From UBA1161 sp002311745 (GTDB taxonomy: Bacteria > Planctomycetota > Phycisphaerae > Tepidisphaerales > Tepidisphaeraceae): 64,000 nt of DNA. Positions 28,679 to 37,087 of the stretch are shown here, piece by piece. Position numbers and translations under genes: made by a program. The notes under the pieces were generated by a model. The model saw only the letters and a program-made list of their open reading frames with translations. It was not told the origin of the DNA and ran no database searches. Each line of letters opens with the position of its first letter. The stretch's first letter is position 1. Where the stretch lies: assembly GCA_050018415.1 (NCBI GenBank), contig JBEKAB010000015.1, positions 1 through 64,000 on the forward strand, read 5' to 3'.

Positions 28679-30346
28679 TCACATCATGTCATCCATTCCG
28701 CCCATGCCACCCATGCCACCCATGCCTTCAGGGCCGGGACCGTGGGCGTGCTCGCCCTTCTTCTTGGGAGCCTCGACCACGATGCAATCCGTCGTCAGTA
28801 AGAGGATCGCCACCTCGGCGGCGTTCTGTAGGGCGATGCGCTCCACCTTGGTGGGCGTGATGATGCCGGCCTTGACCACGTCCACGTATTCGCTGGTCAG
28901 GGCGTCAAAGCCTTCGTTGTCCTTGGACTCGATGACGCGGCGGACGACGACGCTGCCGCTGGTGCCGGCGTTGTCGGCAATTTGCTTCAGGGGGGCGGTC
29001 AGAGCCTGGCGGACGATCTTCACGCCGGCGGCTTCATCGCCCTCGAGCTTGAGATTTCCGCCGCCGTTGAGGGCTTTCATGGCGCGGATGAGGGACACGC
29101 CGCCGCCGGCGACCACGCCCTCTTCCACGGCCGCGCGCGTCGCGTGCAGGGCGTCTTCGATGCGGGCTTTCTTTTCCTTCAGTTCCGCTTCCGTGGCGGC
29201 GCCGACGTTGATCTGGGCCACGCCGCCGGCGAGCTTGGCCAGGCGCTCCTGTAATTTCTCGCGGTCGTAGTCGCTGGTGGTGTCGTCGATCTCGCGGCGG
29301 ATCTGCTCGATACGCCCCTGGATCGCCTTGCTTTCGCCGGCGCCTTCGATGATCGTGGTGTTGTCGTTGTCGATGCGAATGAGCTTGGCCTGGCCGAGCT
29401 GGTCGATTTCGACTTTATCCAGCTCCATGCCCAGGTCCTTCATGATCGCCTGTCCGCCGGCGAGGATGGCGATGTCTTCGAGCATGGACTTGCGTCGGTC
29501 GCCGTAGCCCGGGGCCTTGACGGCCGCGACGTTCAGGACGCCGCGCAATTTGTTGACCACCAGCGTCGCCAGGGCCTCGCCGTCCACGTCTTCGGCGATG
29601 ATCAGCAGCGGACGCTTGGCCTTTTGAATCTTCTCCAGCAGCGAGATGAGTTTTGTCGCGGAGGAAATCTTGTCCTCGTAGACCAGGATGAACGCTTTTT
29701 CCAGTTCGACGGTCATCTCATCGGGGTTGGTGATGAAATTGGGGGAGATGTAGCCGCGGTCGAACTGCATGCCTTCGACGACGTCGACGTTGGTTTCCAG
29801 GCTCTTGCCTTCTTCGACGGTGATGACGCCGTCCTTGCCGACGCGTTCGAAGGCATCGGCCATGATGTCGCCGATGGCGCGGTCATTGTTGGCGGAGATG
29901 CTGGCGACCGAGGCGATGTCCGCCTTGCCGCTGATGGGTTTGGATTGCTTTTTGAGTTGTTCGACGACGACTTCGACGGCCTTGCGGATGCCGCGGGCCA
30001 TGGCCATGGCGTCGGCCCCGGCCGCAAGGTTGCGGTAGCCCTCCTTGAAGATGGCCTCGGCCAGGACGGTGGCGGTGGTGGTTCCGTCGCCGGCCACGTC
30101 GCTGGTCTTGCTGGCGGCCTCCTTGACCAGCCTGGCCCCCATGTTCTGGTATTTGTCTTTGAGTTCGATTTCCTCGGCGACGGTGACGCCGTCCTTGGTG
30201 ATGGTGGGTGCTCCCCACCCTTTGTCGATGACGGCGTTTCGGCCGCGGGGGCCGAGGGTGACTTTCACCGCCTTGGCGAGTTTGGTGACGCCTTCCAAAA
30301 GGCTCTTACGGGCTTCCGCATCAAACGACAGCATCTTGGCTGCCAT
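28679..30346 (-). CDS. groL: Chaperonin GroEL, copy 2 (with GGM tail)
   Basis: This is a 555-residue chaperonin with VTLGPRGRNAVIDKGWGAPT and VAGDGTTTATVLAEAI. The C-terminus ends in Gly-Gly-Met repeats (GMGGMGGMGGMDDMM), as in the canonical GroEL. It is the first gene of the minus-strand run. Copies 1 and 2 differ throughout, so they are old paralogues and not a recent duplication. Which copy is the housekeeping one cannot be settled from sequence alone; the GGM tail favours this one. Confidence 0.95.
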   Translation of the reverse strand: MAAKMLSFDAEARKSLLEGVTKLAKAVKVTLGPRGRNAVIDKGWGAPTITKDGVTVAEEIELKDKYQNMGARLVKEAASKTSDVAGDGTTTATVLAEAIFKEGYRNLAAGADAMAMARGIRKAVEVVVEQLKKQSKPISGKADIASVASISANNDRAIGDIMADAFERVGKDGVITVEEGKSLETNVDVVEGMQFDRGYISPNFITNPDEMTVELEKAFILVYEDKISSATKLISLLEKIQKAKRPLLIIAEDVDGEALATLVVNKLRGVLNVAAVKAPGYGDRRKSMLEDIAILAGGQAIMKDLGMELDKVEIDQLGQAKLIRIDNDNTTIIEGAGESKAIQGRIEQIRREIDDTTSDYDREKLQERLAKLAGGVAQINVGAATEAELKEKKARIEDALHATRAAVEEGVVAGGGVSLIRAMKALNGGGNLKLEGDEAAGVKIVRQALTAPLKQIADNAGTSGSVVVRRVIESKDNEGFDALTSEYVDVVKAGIITPTKVERIALQNAAEVAILLLTTDCIVVEAPKKKGEHAHGPGPEGMGGMGGMGGMDDMM

Positions 30347-30970
30347 GCCGGCTCCTTGTCTTTTGAGGTGTCGATCTTAACGCAAGGCGAGGGAATCCGC
30401 GCCTCGACAACACCGGGCGTCATATCAAAGTCAATGCCGTGCCGGCTTCGTCGGCGGATAGAACGTTAGTCATTGTATTGCAAACACTTACAATTGACAG
30501 GCAAGAAGCCTACCCCGGAGATTTAGCTGTCAGGCTGGCAGAAAGCGAACCGATTGCCCGCCGTCCCTGCCAAGTTTGGCAGACGGACAGCGGCGAGGTA
30601 CTTTGGCGGAATGCCGGTTGGCCGCAAAAGAATCTTCCGCTTGCTCGTCCGCGGGATCTTCATTTTGTTGGGCTTGTACGGCGGCTGGCGTCTGGCCGGC
30701 GCGCTGAACGATCACAGGAGCGACGTGCCAAGGCCGGTTCCCACCACCCATGCGTCTGGTTCATCGACGGCCACACAATCATTGACGCATTGACATCGCT
30801 GACTCGTTTTCCATTCGCCGCCTAATCACAAATTGCTGAATTGAATACATATTTTTTGGAATACGGCGGGGCGGCGACCGAGTTAGTAGCCTTCAGCCGG
30901 ATGTAATGGAACTCGTCGACGCGGGCTCCCGCCGGCCAGTGGCGTCTTGATCTTTTCGTCTTTCTCCAAA
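30347..30970. other. Intergenic region between groEL2 and the beta-propeller gene
   Basis: This 620-bp divergent intergenic stretch should hold promoters for groEL2 (left) and the LEPR-XLL beta-propeller gene (right). No CIRCE element was found. The only possible gene is a short reading frame at 30611-30793, listed separately. Confidence 0.5.
30611..30793 (+). CDS. Possible small membrane protein
   Basis: A 60-residue frame from ATG 30611 encodes a basic start (MPVGRKRIFRLLVRG), one hydrophobic helix (IFILLGLYGGWRLAGAL) and a Thr/Ser-rich tail. The frame continues 19 codons upstream. There is no good ribosome binding site and no recognisable family. A longer overlapping frame (30439-30825) is less protein-like. 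It may not be real. Confidence 0.25.
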   Translation: MPVGRKRIFRLLVRGIFILLGLYGGWRLAGALNDHRSDVPRPVPTTHASGSSTATQSLTH

Positions 30971-30982
30971 TAGGAGGGAACC

Positions 30983-32065
30983 ATGTCTTCTGCAAATGGG
31001 AACGGATCGGCTCCGTGCCTGGAGGCGCTGGAAGCGCGAAGGCTGCTCTCAGCTTCGTTCTTGTCCCACCTGTCGGCCACGCCGACGGTTACGGGCAACA
31101 CCGTCCCGTCCAACGGGGACGTGAATCCTTACGGCGTGGCGTTCGTGCCCCAAAACGTCGCCAAGGGCGGAAAGCTGCACGCCGGTGATGTCCTGGTTTC
31201 CAACTTCAATAACTCCAGCAACCTGCAAGGCACCGGAACCACCATCGTCGAAATCAACCCCAAGACCGGCGCGCAATCGGTCTTCTTCCAGGGAAAAGGC
31301 GAACTTGGATTGACCACCGCACTGGGCGTGCTTCCGCAGGGGTTCGTGCTGGTCGGCAACGTACCGACGCCGGATGGCCAGAACGTAGACGGTCCCGGCT
31401 CTCTGCTGATCCTCGACAAAAACGGCCACATTGTGAAAACGTTGAAAAGCGCCAAGCTGCTCGACGGGCCTTGGGATTTGACCATCGACGACGACGGCCC
31501 CATCGCCAAGGTCTTTGTCTCCAACGTGCTTGACGGCACCGTCACGCGGTTGGACCTGGCCGTTCCCAGCAAGGGCGATGATGTGGACCTGCTCAGCGCC
31601 ACGCGAATCGCCTCCGGGTACACGTTCCGCACCGATCCGGCGGCGCTGGTCGTCGGGCCGACCGGCTTGGCCTTCGATGAAAAGACGGACAAGCTTTACG
31701 TGGCCAGCACCGGCGACAACGCCATCTACGCCATCGCCAACGCTGAAAACTCCGGCCCCCACGGCGGCACGGGTAAACTCATCTTCAGCAACCAGCACCT
31801 TCGCGGCCCGCTGGCCCTGGCGTTTGCTCCCAACGGCGACCTGCTGACCGCCAACGGCGACGCCGTCAATGCCGATCCCAATAATCTCCAGAACAGCGAG
31901 ATCGTCGAATTCACCACCACCGGCAAGTTCGTGAATGAATTCCAGATCGCCTCCGACCCCGGGGGCGCCTTCGGCCTGGCCGTGCAAACCAACGGCGACG
32001 ACGTCACCTTCGCCGCCGTAAACGATATCACCAACCAATTGGATATCTGGAAGTTCGATATCTAG
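30983..32065 (+). CDS. LEPR-XLL beta-propeller (NHL/SMP-30-like) protein
   Basis: This 360-residue predicted exported protein has the LEPR-XLL motif near the start (LEALEARRLLSA, residues 13-24). Repeated blade motifs follow: NPYGVAFVPQ, LDGPWDLTIDDDG, PTGLAFDEKTDKLYVASTGD and LRGPLALAFAPNGDLLTANG. These are typical of six-bladed NHL/SMP-30-like propellers. AGGAGGG lies 4 bases before the ATG. It is a monocistronic gene ending near a large hairpin at 32098-32161. The ligand or reaction is unknown. Confidence 0.8.
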   Translation: MSSANGNGSAPCLEALEARRLLSASFLSHLSATPTVTGNTVPSNGDVNPYGVAFVPQNVAKGGKLHAGDVLVSNFNNSSNLQGTGTTIVEINPKTGAQSVFFQGKGELGLTTALGVLPQGFVLVGNVPTPDGQNVDGPGSLLILDKNGHIVKTLKSAKLLDGPWDLTIDDDGPIAKVFVSNVLDGTVTRLDLAVPSKGDDVDLLSATRIASGYTFRTDPAALVVGPTGLAFDEKTDKLYVASTGDNAIYAIANAENSGPHGGTGKLIFSNQHLRGPLALAFAPNGDLLTANGDAVNADPNNLQNSEIVEFTTTGKFVNEFQIASDPGGAFGLAVQTNGDDVTFAAVNDITNQLDIWKFDI

Positions 32066-32097
32066 CGAGATGATCGATGCGGAATGAGCAGTTGTTC

Positions 32098-32161
32098 GTT
32101 GCTGGTTGTTGGTTGATGAAGAGCCAAGGCGCGGCTTTTGTGTCAACTAGCAACCAGCAAC
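32098..32161. terminator. Inverted repeat between convergent genes
   Basis: GTTGCTGGTTGTTGGTTGA (32098-32116) faces TCAACTAGCAACCAGCAAC (32143-32161) with two mismatches across a 26-base loop. It lies between the stops of the convergent propeller and ychF genes, where a bidirectional terminator is expected. It is built from the same heptamer as the repeat at 27534-27612. Confidence 0.6.
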
Positions 32162-32170
32162 TCATTTCCA

Positions 32171-33265
32171 TCAGACGTTAAACAAAAAGTGGACGATGTC
32201 GCCCTCGCGGAGGACGTAGGATTTTCCCTCGACCCGCATTTTTCCGGCGGCCTTGATCGCGTGCTCGGTTTTGTATTGCTTCAGATCGTCCAGGGTGTAC
32301 ACCTCGGCGCGGATAAAGCCGCGCTCGAAATCGCTGTGGATGACCCCCGCCGCCTGCGGCGCGGTGGCGCCGATGGGAATCGTCCAGGCCCGGATTTCCT
32401 TCGGGCCGCTCGTGAAAAAACTCTGCAAGCCCAGCAGCCGGTACGCTTCGTGCGTCAGTTTCGGCAGCGCTGCCTCCGCCAACCCCATCCCGGCCAGCAT
32501 CTCCTTGCGATCGGCTTCGCTCAGTTCCGCCAGCTCCGCCTCCAGCTTGCCGCAAACGGCCACGGCTCCTGCGCCCTCGGCTTCGGCGCGGCGGCGCACC
32601 GCCGAAGCCAGCGGGCCCTGGCCCGGCAGATCGGCTTCGTCCACGTTGGCGACGTAGAGCACTTTTTTGGCCGTAATGAGTCCAAGATTACGGAGAATCT
32701 TTTTCTCATCGGGGTTGAATTCCAGGGACCGTACCGGCCTGGCATCGTTGAGCGCGTCCTTGCATCGACCCAGCAGCTCGGCCCTGGCCGACGCCTCTTT
32801 CTCGCCGGCGCGGCCTGCGCGCTGGGCCTTGTCCAGCGACGGCAGAACAGTCTCCAGGTCCGCCAGGGCCAGCTCCATGTCCAGCGTCTCGATGTCGCGG
32901 GTGGGATCGAGCGTCCCTTCGACGTGGATCACGTCGGCGGCGGCAAAACAGCGGACGACGTGCAGGATGGCGTCGACCTCGCGGATGTTGGAGAGGAACT
33001 TGTTGCCCAGACCTTCGCCGGTGCTGGCGCCGCGGGCGATGCCGGCGATGTCCACCACTCGCACGGTCGCGGGCACGATCTTCTTGGTCTCCTGGAACTG
33101 GTTGATGATCGCCAGGCGCTCGTCCGGAACGGGCACGACGCCGACGTTGGGTTGAACGGTGGAGAACGGGTAATTGGTCGCCTCCGCCCCGGCGGCGGTC
33201 AGCGCGTTGAAGATCGTGCTTTTACCGACGTTGGGCAAACCCACGATGCCGACTTCCAGGGCCAT
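32171..33265 (-). CDS. ychF: Redox-regulated GTPase/ATPase YchF (OLA1 family)
   Basis: From ATG 33265 this gives 364 residues; the frame extends far upstream but is not conserved there. The Obg-like P-loop GLPNVGKST is at about residues 8-16, the switch region YPFSTVQPNVGVV follows, then DIAGIARGASTGEGLGNKFL and the NVDE motif in place of NKxD, as in YchF. A C-terminal TGS domain ends REGDIVHFLFNV. The family binds ribosomes and prefers ATP in Escherichia coli. Confidence 0.94.
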   Translation of the reverse strand: MALEVGIVGLPNVGKSTIFNALTAAGAEATNYPFSTVQPNVGVVPVPDERLAIINQFQETKKIVPATVRVVDIAGIARGASTGEGLGNKFLSNIREVDAILHVVRCFAAADVIHVEGTLDPTRDIETLDMELALADLETVLPSLDKAQRAGRAGEKEASARAELLGRCKDALNDARPVRSLEFNPDEKKILRNLGLITAKKVLYVANVDEADLPGQGPLASAVRRRAEAEGAGAVAVCGKLEAELAELSEADRKEMLAGMGLAEAALPKLTHEAYRLLGLQSFFTSGPKEIRAWTIPIGATAPQAAGVIHSDFERGFIRAEVYTLDDLKQYKTEHAIKAAGKMRVEGKSYVLREGDIVHFLFNV

Positions 33266-33330
33266 GTCCGTCCTTTGCGACGCGGAACTATACCACGACA
33301 AATGATGAATGGGTGAACTTGCCGGGGAGC

Positions 33331-34557
33331 ATGAGCGTCGGTAGCTTGGCCCGACGGATCGTGAGCCAATCGCCCCTACCAATCCGCCGCCTAGCCAGCA
33401 CGTTGCAGATCGGCGCCACCAGCGGCTGGGGCGTTTACGGATGCCAATTGGCGCTGCGATTGGCATCGCGGGGCATCCCACTGGTCCCGGTGGGGCCGTG
33501 CGAATGGAATTCACTGCATCCGGCGCACCGCGCCGCCCTGGCGGGAACGCAGGCGATCCAGCAGCAGTTTGAGCGCGATCTGAACCAGCGGCTCCAAGGC
33601 GGCGGCAGGCCGCACTTCAATTTCGAGGGGGACGTGCTGTTTTGCCTGGCCAACGACCTGGTCGGCCCCGAGCTTCCCTTCACGATCCGGGGAACGCGCA
33701 ACATCGGCACGGTTTTTCTGGAAGACCCGCGGCTCAGCCCCCAGGCCGTCGCTGGGGGCAAGACGTTCCACAAGATCATCGCCGGCTCGACGTGGAACGG
33801 ACAGGTGCTGCGGAAATACGCCCTGGACAACGTGGCCGTCGTGCTGCAGGGAATCGATCCACAGTGGTTTGGTCCGGGTGCGCGGCAGGGCAAATGGAAG
33901 GACCATTTCGTGATTTTTTCCGGCGGAAAGCTGGAATACCGCAAGGGACAGGACCTGGTGGTGGCGGCGACGCGCGCGTTTGCCCGGCGGCATCCCCAGA
34001 CGCTGCTGGTCTTTGCCTGGAACAATCCGTGGCCACAGTCCATGAACGAAATTGATCGCGCCGGGTTGGTGGAAGGCACGCCGCAGGCGCACAGCGACGG
34101 GCGAATCGACTTTGCCGGCTGGCTGGCGCGCAATGGCGTGGAGCATTTCGTAGACCTGGGGCTGCCGCTTAACTGGCAGATGCCCGAGCTGATCCGTGAG
34201 GCGGACGTGGCGCTGTTTCCCAACCGAGCCGAGGGCGGAACGAACCTGGTGGCGATGGAATGCATGGCCTGCGGGGTGCCGACGATCCTGTCGGCCAACA
34301 CGGGACATCTGGACATCATTTCGGACGAGATTTGCTATCAGCTTCACAACCAAGGCCCAGTCCGAGCCACGCCGTGGTATCCGAGCGTCGAGGGCTGGGG
34401 CGAGTCATCCGTCGAGGAGATGGAGGAAGCGCTGGAGCGTGTGTACGCCGATCGCGCCCAAGCGGCCCTCCGCGGCGCCGCCGCGGCCGCCGCCATGCGC
34501 CGGTTCTCGTGGGAAAACCAGATCGATCAGCAACTGCGGGAGATCAACCAAGCATGA
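33331..34557 (+). CDS. GT-B glycosyltransferase, first of a tandem pair
   Basis: It is 408 residues from ATG 33331 (an earlier ATG at 33313 is possible). The N-terminal GATSGWGVYGCQLA begins a nucleotide-sugar GT-B fold. FVIFSGGKLEYRKGQDLV marks the start of the C-terminal Rossmann domain, and ADVALFPNRAEGGTNLVAME plus ACGVPTILSANTGHLDII is the donor-binding region. It is a GT4-like retaining enzyme. It overlaps the next gene by 4 bases (ATGA), and the two proteins are paralogous along their length. The acceptor is unknown. Confidence 0.82.
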   Translation: MSVGSLARRIVSQSPLPIRRLASTLQIGATSGWGVYGCQLALRLASRGIPLVPVGPCEWNSLHPAHRAALAGTQAIQQQFERDLNQRLQGGGRPHFNFEGDVLFCLANDLVGPELPFTIRGTRNIGTVFLEDPRLSPQAVAGGKTFHKIIAGSTWNGQVLRKYALDNVAVVLQGIDPQWFGPGARQGKWKDHFVIFSGGKLEYRKGQDLVVAATRAFARRHPQTLLVFAWNNPWPQSMNEIDRAGLVEGTPQAHSDGRIDFAGWLARNGVEHFVDLGLPLNWQMPELIREADVALFPNRAEGGTNLVAMECMACGVPTILSANTGHLDIISDEICYQLHNQGPVRATPWYPSVEGWGESSVEEMEEALERVYADRAQAALRGAAAAAAMRRFSWENQIDQQLREINQA

Positions 34558-35732
34558 CCGACCAGCCGCTGCCGCCGCGCCGCGTGGCCATGACTCTTCC
34601 GGTGGACGCCTGCACCGGATGGGGCGTGTATGGATTGAACGTGGCGCTGCAATCGCTGGCCCGCGGGGTCATGCCCGTCCTGCTCAAGGCCCCCCATTGG
34701 ACCAGTCTCAGCCCCTTCCACGGCGGAATTCTCGCGGCAGCCGGCCCGACGCATCAGCAGGTGACCCAAGCCATGGCCGAGCGCGCCGGCCAGACCCTCG
34801 CTTTGAATTGCCCGCTGGTCATCGCCTTCGGCAATCAATTCCAGGGCCCGACCCTGCCGTGTGCCGTCGAAGGCACCCGCAACGTGGGCATCGTCGTGTC
34901 CGAATGCTCCAAGCTCACCCCGCAGGCCGTGGAGGTGGGAAAACGGCTGGACCACATCGTCACCGGCTCGGCCTGGAACGCACACATCCTGCGCCGCCAC
35001 GGCCTGCACGGCGTGGCGGTGGTCACCCAGGGAATCGATCCCGCCCTTTTTTTCCCGGGGCCGCGGTCCGGCCTGTGGAAAAATCATTTCGTCATCTTCT
35101 CCGGCGGGAAACTGGAGTACCGCAAGGGGCAGGACATCGTGATCGCCGCGGTGCGGGCGTTTCAGCGGCGCCATCCCGACGCGATCCTGGCTCTGGCGTG
35201 GCACAGCGCCTGGAATGAATTGATGGAAGAAATCCCCTCTGCCAGCCTGGTCGAGGGCGCACCCGCCATCGGCCCCAACGGGCAGATCGACTTTTCCGCC
35301 TGGCTGCACCGCAACGACGTGCACGGCTTTCTGGATCTGGGAATGCCGTTCAACTGGCAGGTGGGTACGCTGCTGCGCGAGGCGGACGTGGCGTTGTTGC
35401 CCAGCCGGGCCGAGGGAGCCACCAACTTCGTTGCCATGGAATGCCTGGCCAGCGGCGTGCCCACCATCCTCTCGGCCAACACCGGGCACCTGGACATCAT
35501 CTCCGACGACATCTGTTACCCCCTGCGTGAGCAAGGCCCCGTTCGGCCCACGCCCCGCAGCCCGGATGTCGAGGGCTGGGGCGAATCCTCCGTGGATGAA
35601 ATCATGGATACGCTGGAGCGGATTTACCGCGACCGCACAGACGCTCGCCGCCGCGCCGCCGCGGCCGTCCAGGCCATGCGCCGCATCTCCTGGGAAAACC
35701 AGGTCGGGCAACTGCTGCAGGAATTGGCCTGA
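34554..35732 (+). CDS. GT-B glycosyltransferase, second of a tandem pair
   Basis: It has 392 residues from ATG 34554, inside the stop of the preceding gene. It shares motifs with its neighbour: TGWGVYGLNVALQSLARG, NHFVIFSGGKLEYRKGQD, LPSRAEGATNFVAMECLASG and TILSANTGHLDIISDDICY. The conserved layout indicates a tandem duplication. The two may add successive sugars to one surface glycan. Confidence 0.82.
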   Translation: MTDQPLPPRRVAMTLPVDACTGWGVYGLNVALQSLARGVMPVLLKAPHWTSLSPFHGGILAAAGPTHQQVTQAMAERAGQTLALNCPLVIAFGNQFQGPTLPCAVEGTRNVGIVVSECSKLTPQAVEVGKRLDHIVTGSAWNAHILRRHGLHGVAVVTQGIDPALFFPGPRSGLWKNHFVIFSGGKLEYRKGQDIVIAAVRAFQRRHPDAILALAWHSAWNELMEEIPSASLVEGAPAIGPNGQIDFSAWLHRNDVHGFLDLGMPFNWQVGTLLREADVALLPSRAEGATNFVAMECLASGVPTILSANTGHLDIISDDICYPLREQGPVRPTPRSPDVEGWGESSVDEIMDTLERIYRDRTDARRRAAAAVQAMRRISWENQVGQLLQELA

Positions 35733-35786
35733 GATCCGCCCGCAGCGCCGCGCCCCCGCTCGCCGGCCGATCCCCGCCGCTTGGCG

Positions 35787-36980
35787 TCACATCTCGCGCA
35801 AGTCATAGCTCTTGATCATGGTCTGCTGGAAATCGGGATAGGCGTTGAGATCGTGCTGGGCCAGATCCAGGCCGTCGTATTCATCGGCTTCGGTGCAGCG
35901 GAGACGCCTCACCATGCGCAGCAGCAGGAAAAACGCGGCACAGAGCACGACGCTCAGCAGGCCGATCAGCGCCAGGCCGACCAGCTGCGCCCCCAGGCGA
36001 TGCAGGCGCTCGCTCGGCGTCAAAGCCGTGGCCAGCGTGCCCAGCAAGCCACCGGCCAGGCTGACGGCCAGCAGGCCGGAGGGGTCGTCGATCTTCCAAT
36101 ACAAATCCAGGCTCACGGCCAGCCAAGGCACCAGCACGCCGGCCACAGCGCCGGCCAGCACGGCCGATGGAGAGGTGAGCTGGTCCGCGGCACCGCTGAT
36201 GCACACCAACCCGCCCAGCAGGCCCGCGTGGACCAGGGAAACGTCCAGCTTGCCGTAGCGGAATTGGCAATACAGCATGGCGGTGATGGCGGCGGCGGCG
36301 CCGGCCAGCACGGGATTGACCGCCGCCGAATCGGACACCCACTGGCCGCGCAGCAGAATGCACCCGGCGATCAGCGGGGTCCACAGCGCCAGCATCAGGA
36401 AGATGCCCAGCGACACCAGGGGTCCGCTATGTCCGGGCAGGATGTTGGTGGACCCGTCGCGGTTGTATTTTCCCAAGCGCGGGCCGACGGCCATGGCGGC
36501 GATCAAGCCGCATAGCCCCGCCGACCAAAAGACGAAGCTGCTTCCTGCCACGTCCACGAACCCCCTACCCAGCAGCCAATGCGACCAGGCCAAGCGCCAC
36601 GCCAGCGGCGTGATCACGGCGGTCATGACGATCGTGCCGGCCAGCCACACGATGCTGCGCGAGCGCTCCAGGGTCGGGCCGACGGCGATGGCGGCGGCAA
36701 TCACGCTCACGGCGGCGCAGAAAATCATCGGCACGTCGAATCGGCCGTCGATGTCGAACAGACGGTGCCAGGAATGCCCCAGGACCGCGCCACCGATCGC
36801 CCAGAAGGCCAGGATTCCGACGCAGGTTTCCGCCACGGCGCGGAACAGGGTGGACAGGGCATTCTTCGACCGCGACTGGCCGCAGAGATACATGGCCAGG
36901 CCGCCGCGGAGCAGCAGCACCGCCGCGCTAAGCATGACCCACCTGTGCATATCCATGCGCCTCTGCACCGGCCGGCCCAT
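35787..36980 (-). CDS. Divergent Amt-family (ammonium transporter-like) protein lacking both pore histidines
   Basis: This 397-residue multi-pass membrane protein (about ten to eleven helices) has Amt landmarks. VDVAGSSFVFWSAG aligns with the AmtB helix-5 motif DFAGGTVVHINA. ILPGHSGPLVSLGIFLM and AVNPVLAGAAAAITAM are also present, and the C-terminus EYDGLDLAQHDLNAYP is typical. However, the first twin histidine is Phe here and the second (DDxxxxxxVH in AmtB) is Ser in DDPSGLLAVS. No glnK lies adjacent. It may be a sensor or altered channel and not a normal transporter. Confidence 0.8.
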   Translation of the reverse strand: MGRPVQRRMDMHRWVMLSAAVLLLRGGLAMYLCGQSRSKNALSTLFRAVAETCVGILAFWAIGGAVLGHSWHRLFDIDGRFDVPMIFCAAVSVIAAAIAVGPTLERSRSIVWLAGTIVMTAVITPLAWRLAWSHWLLGRGFVDVAGSSFVFWSAGLCGLIAAMAVGPRLGKYNRDGSTNILPGHSGPLVSLGIFLMLALWTPLIAGCILLRGQWVSDSAAVNPVLAGAAAAITAMLYCQFRYGKLDVSLVHAGLLGGLVCISGAADQLTSPSAVLAGAVAGVLVPWLAVSLDLYWKIDDPSGLLAVSLAGGLLGTLATALTPSERLHRLGAQLVGLALIGLLSVVLCAAFFLLLRMVRRLRCTEADEYDGLDLAQHDLNAYPDFQQTMIKSYDLREM

Positions 36981-37087
36981 CGCCGGCCTGAGAATCGTTG
37001 TACCGCATAAAAAGGCCGGGGTACAGCATTTGTGACCTTGGGGCCTGATGAATAGAATCTCGACTTAACCGGCTGGTCCCAAGCCGG

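Noticed and set aside
30439..30825. 128-residue plus-strand frame before the beta-propeller gene
   Set aside because: It has no family resemblance or ribosome binding site and overlaps a shorter, more protein-like frame.
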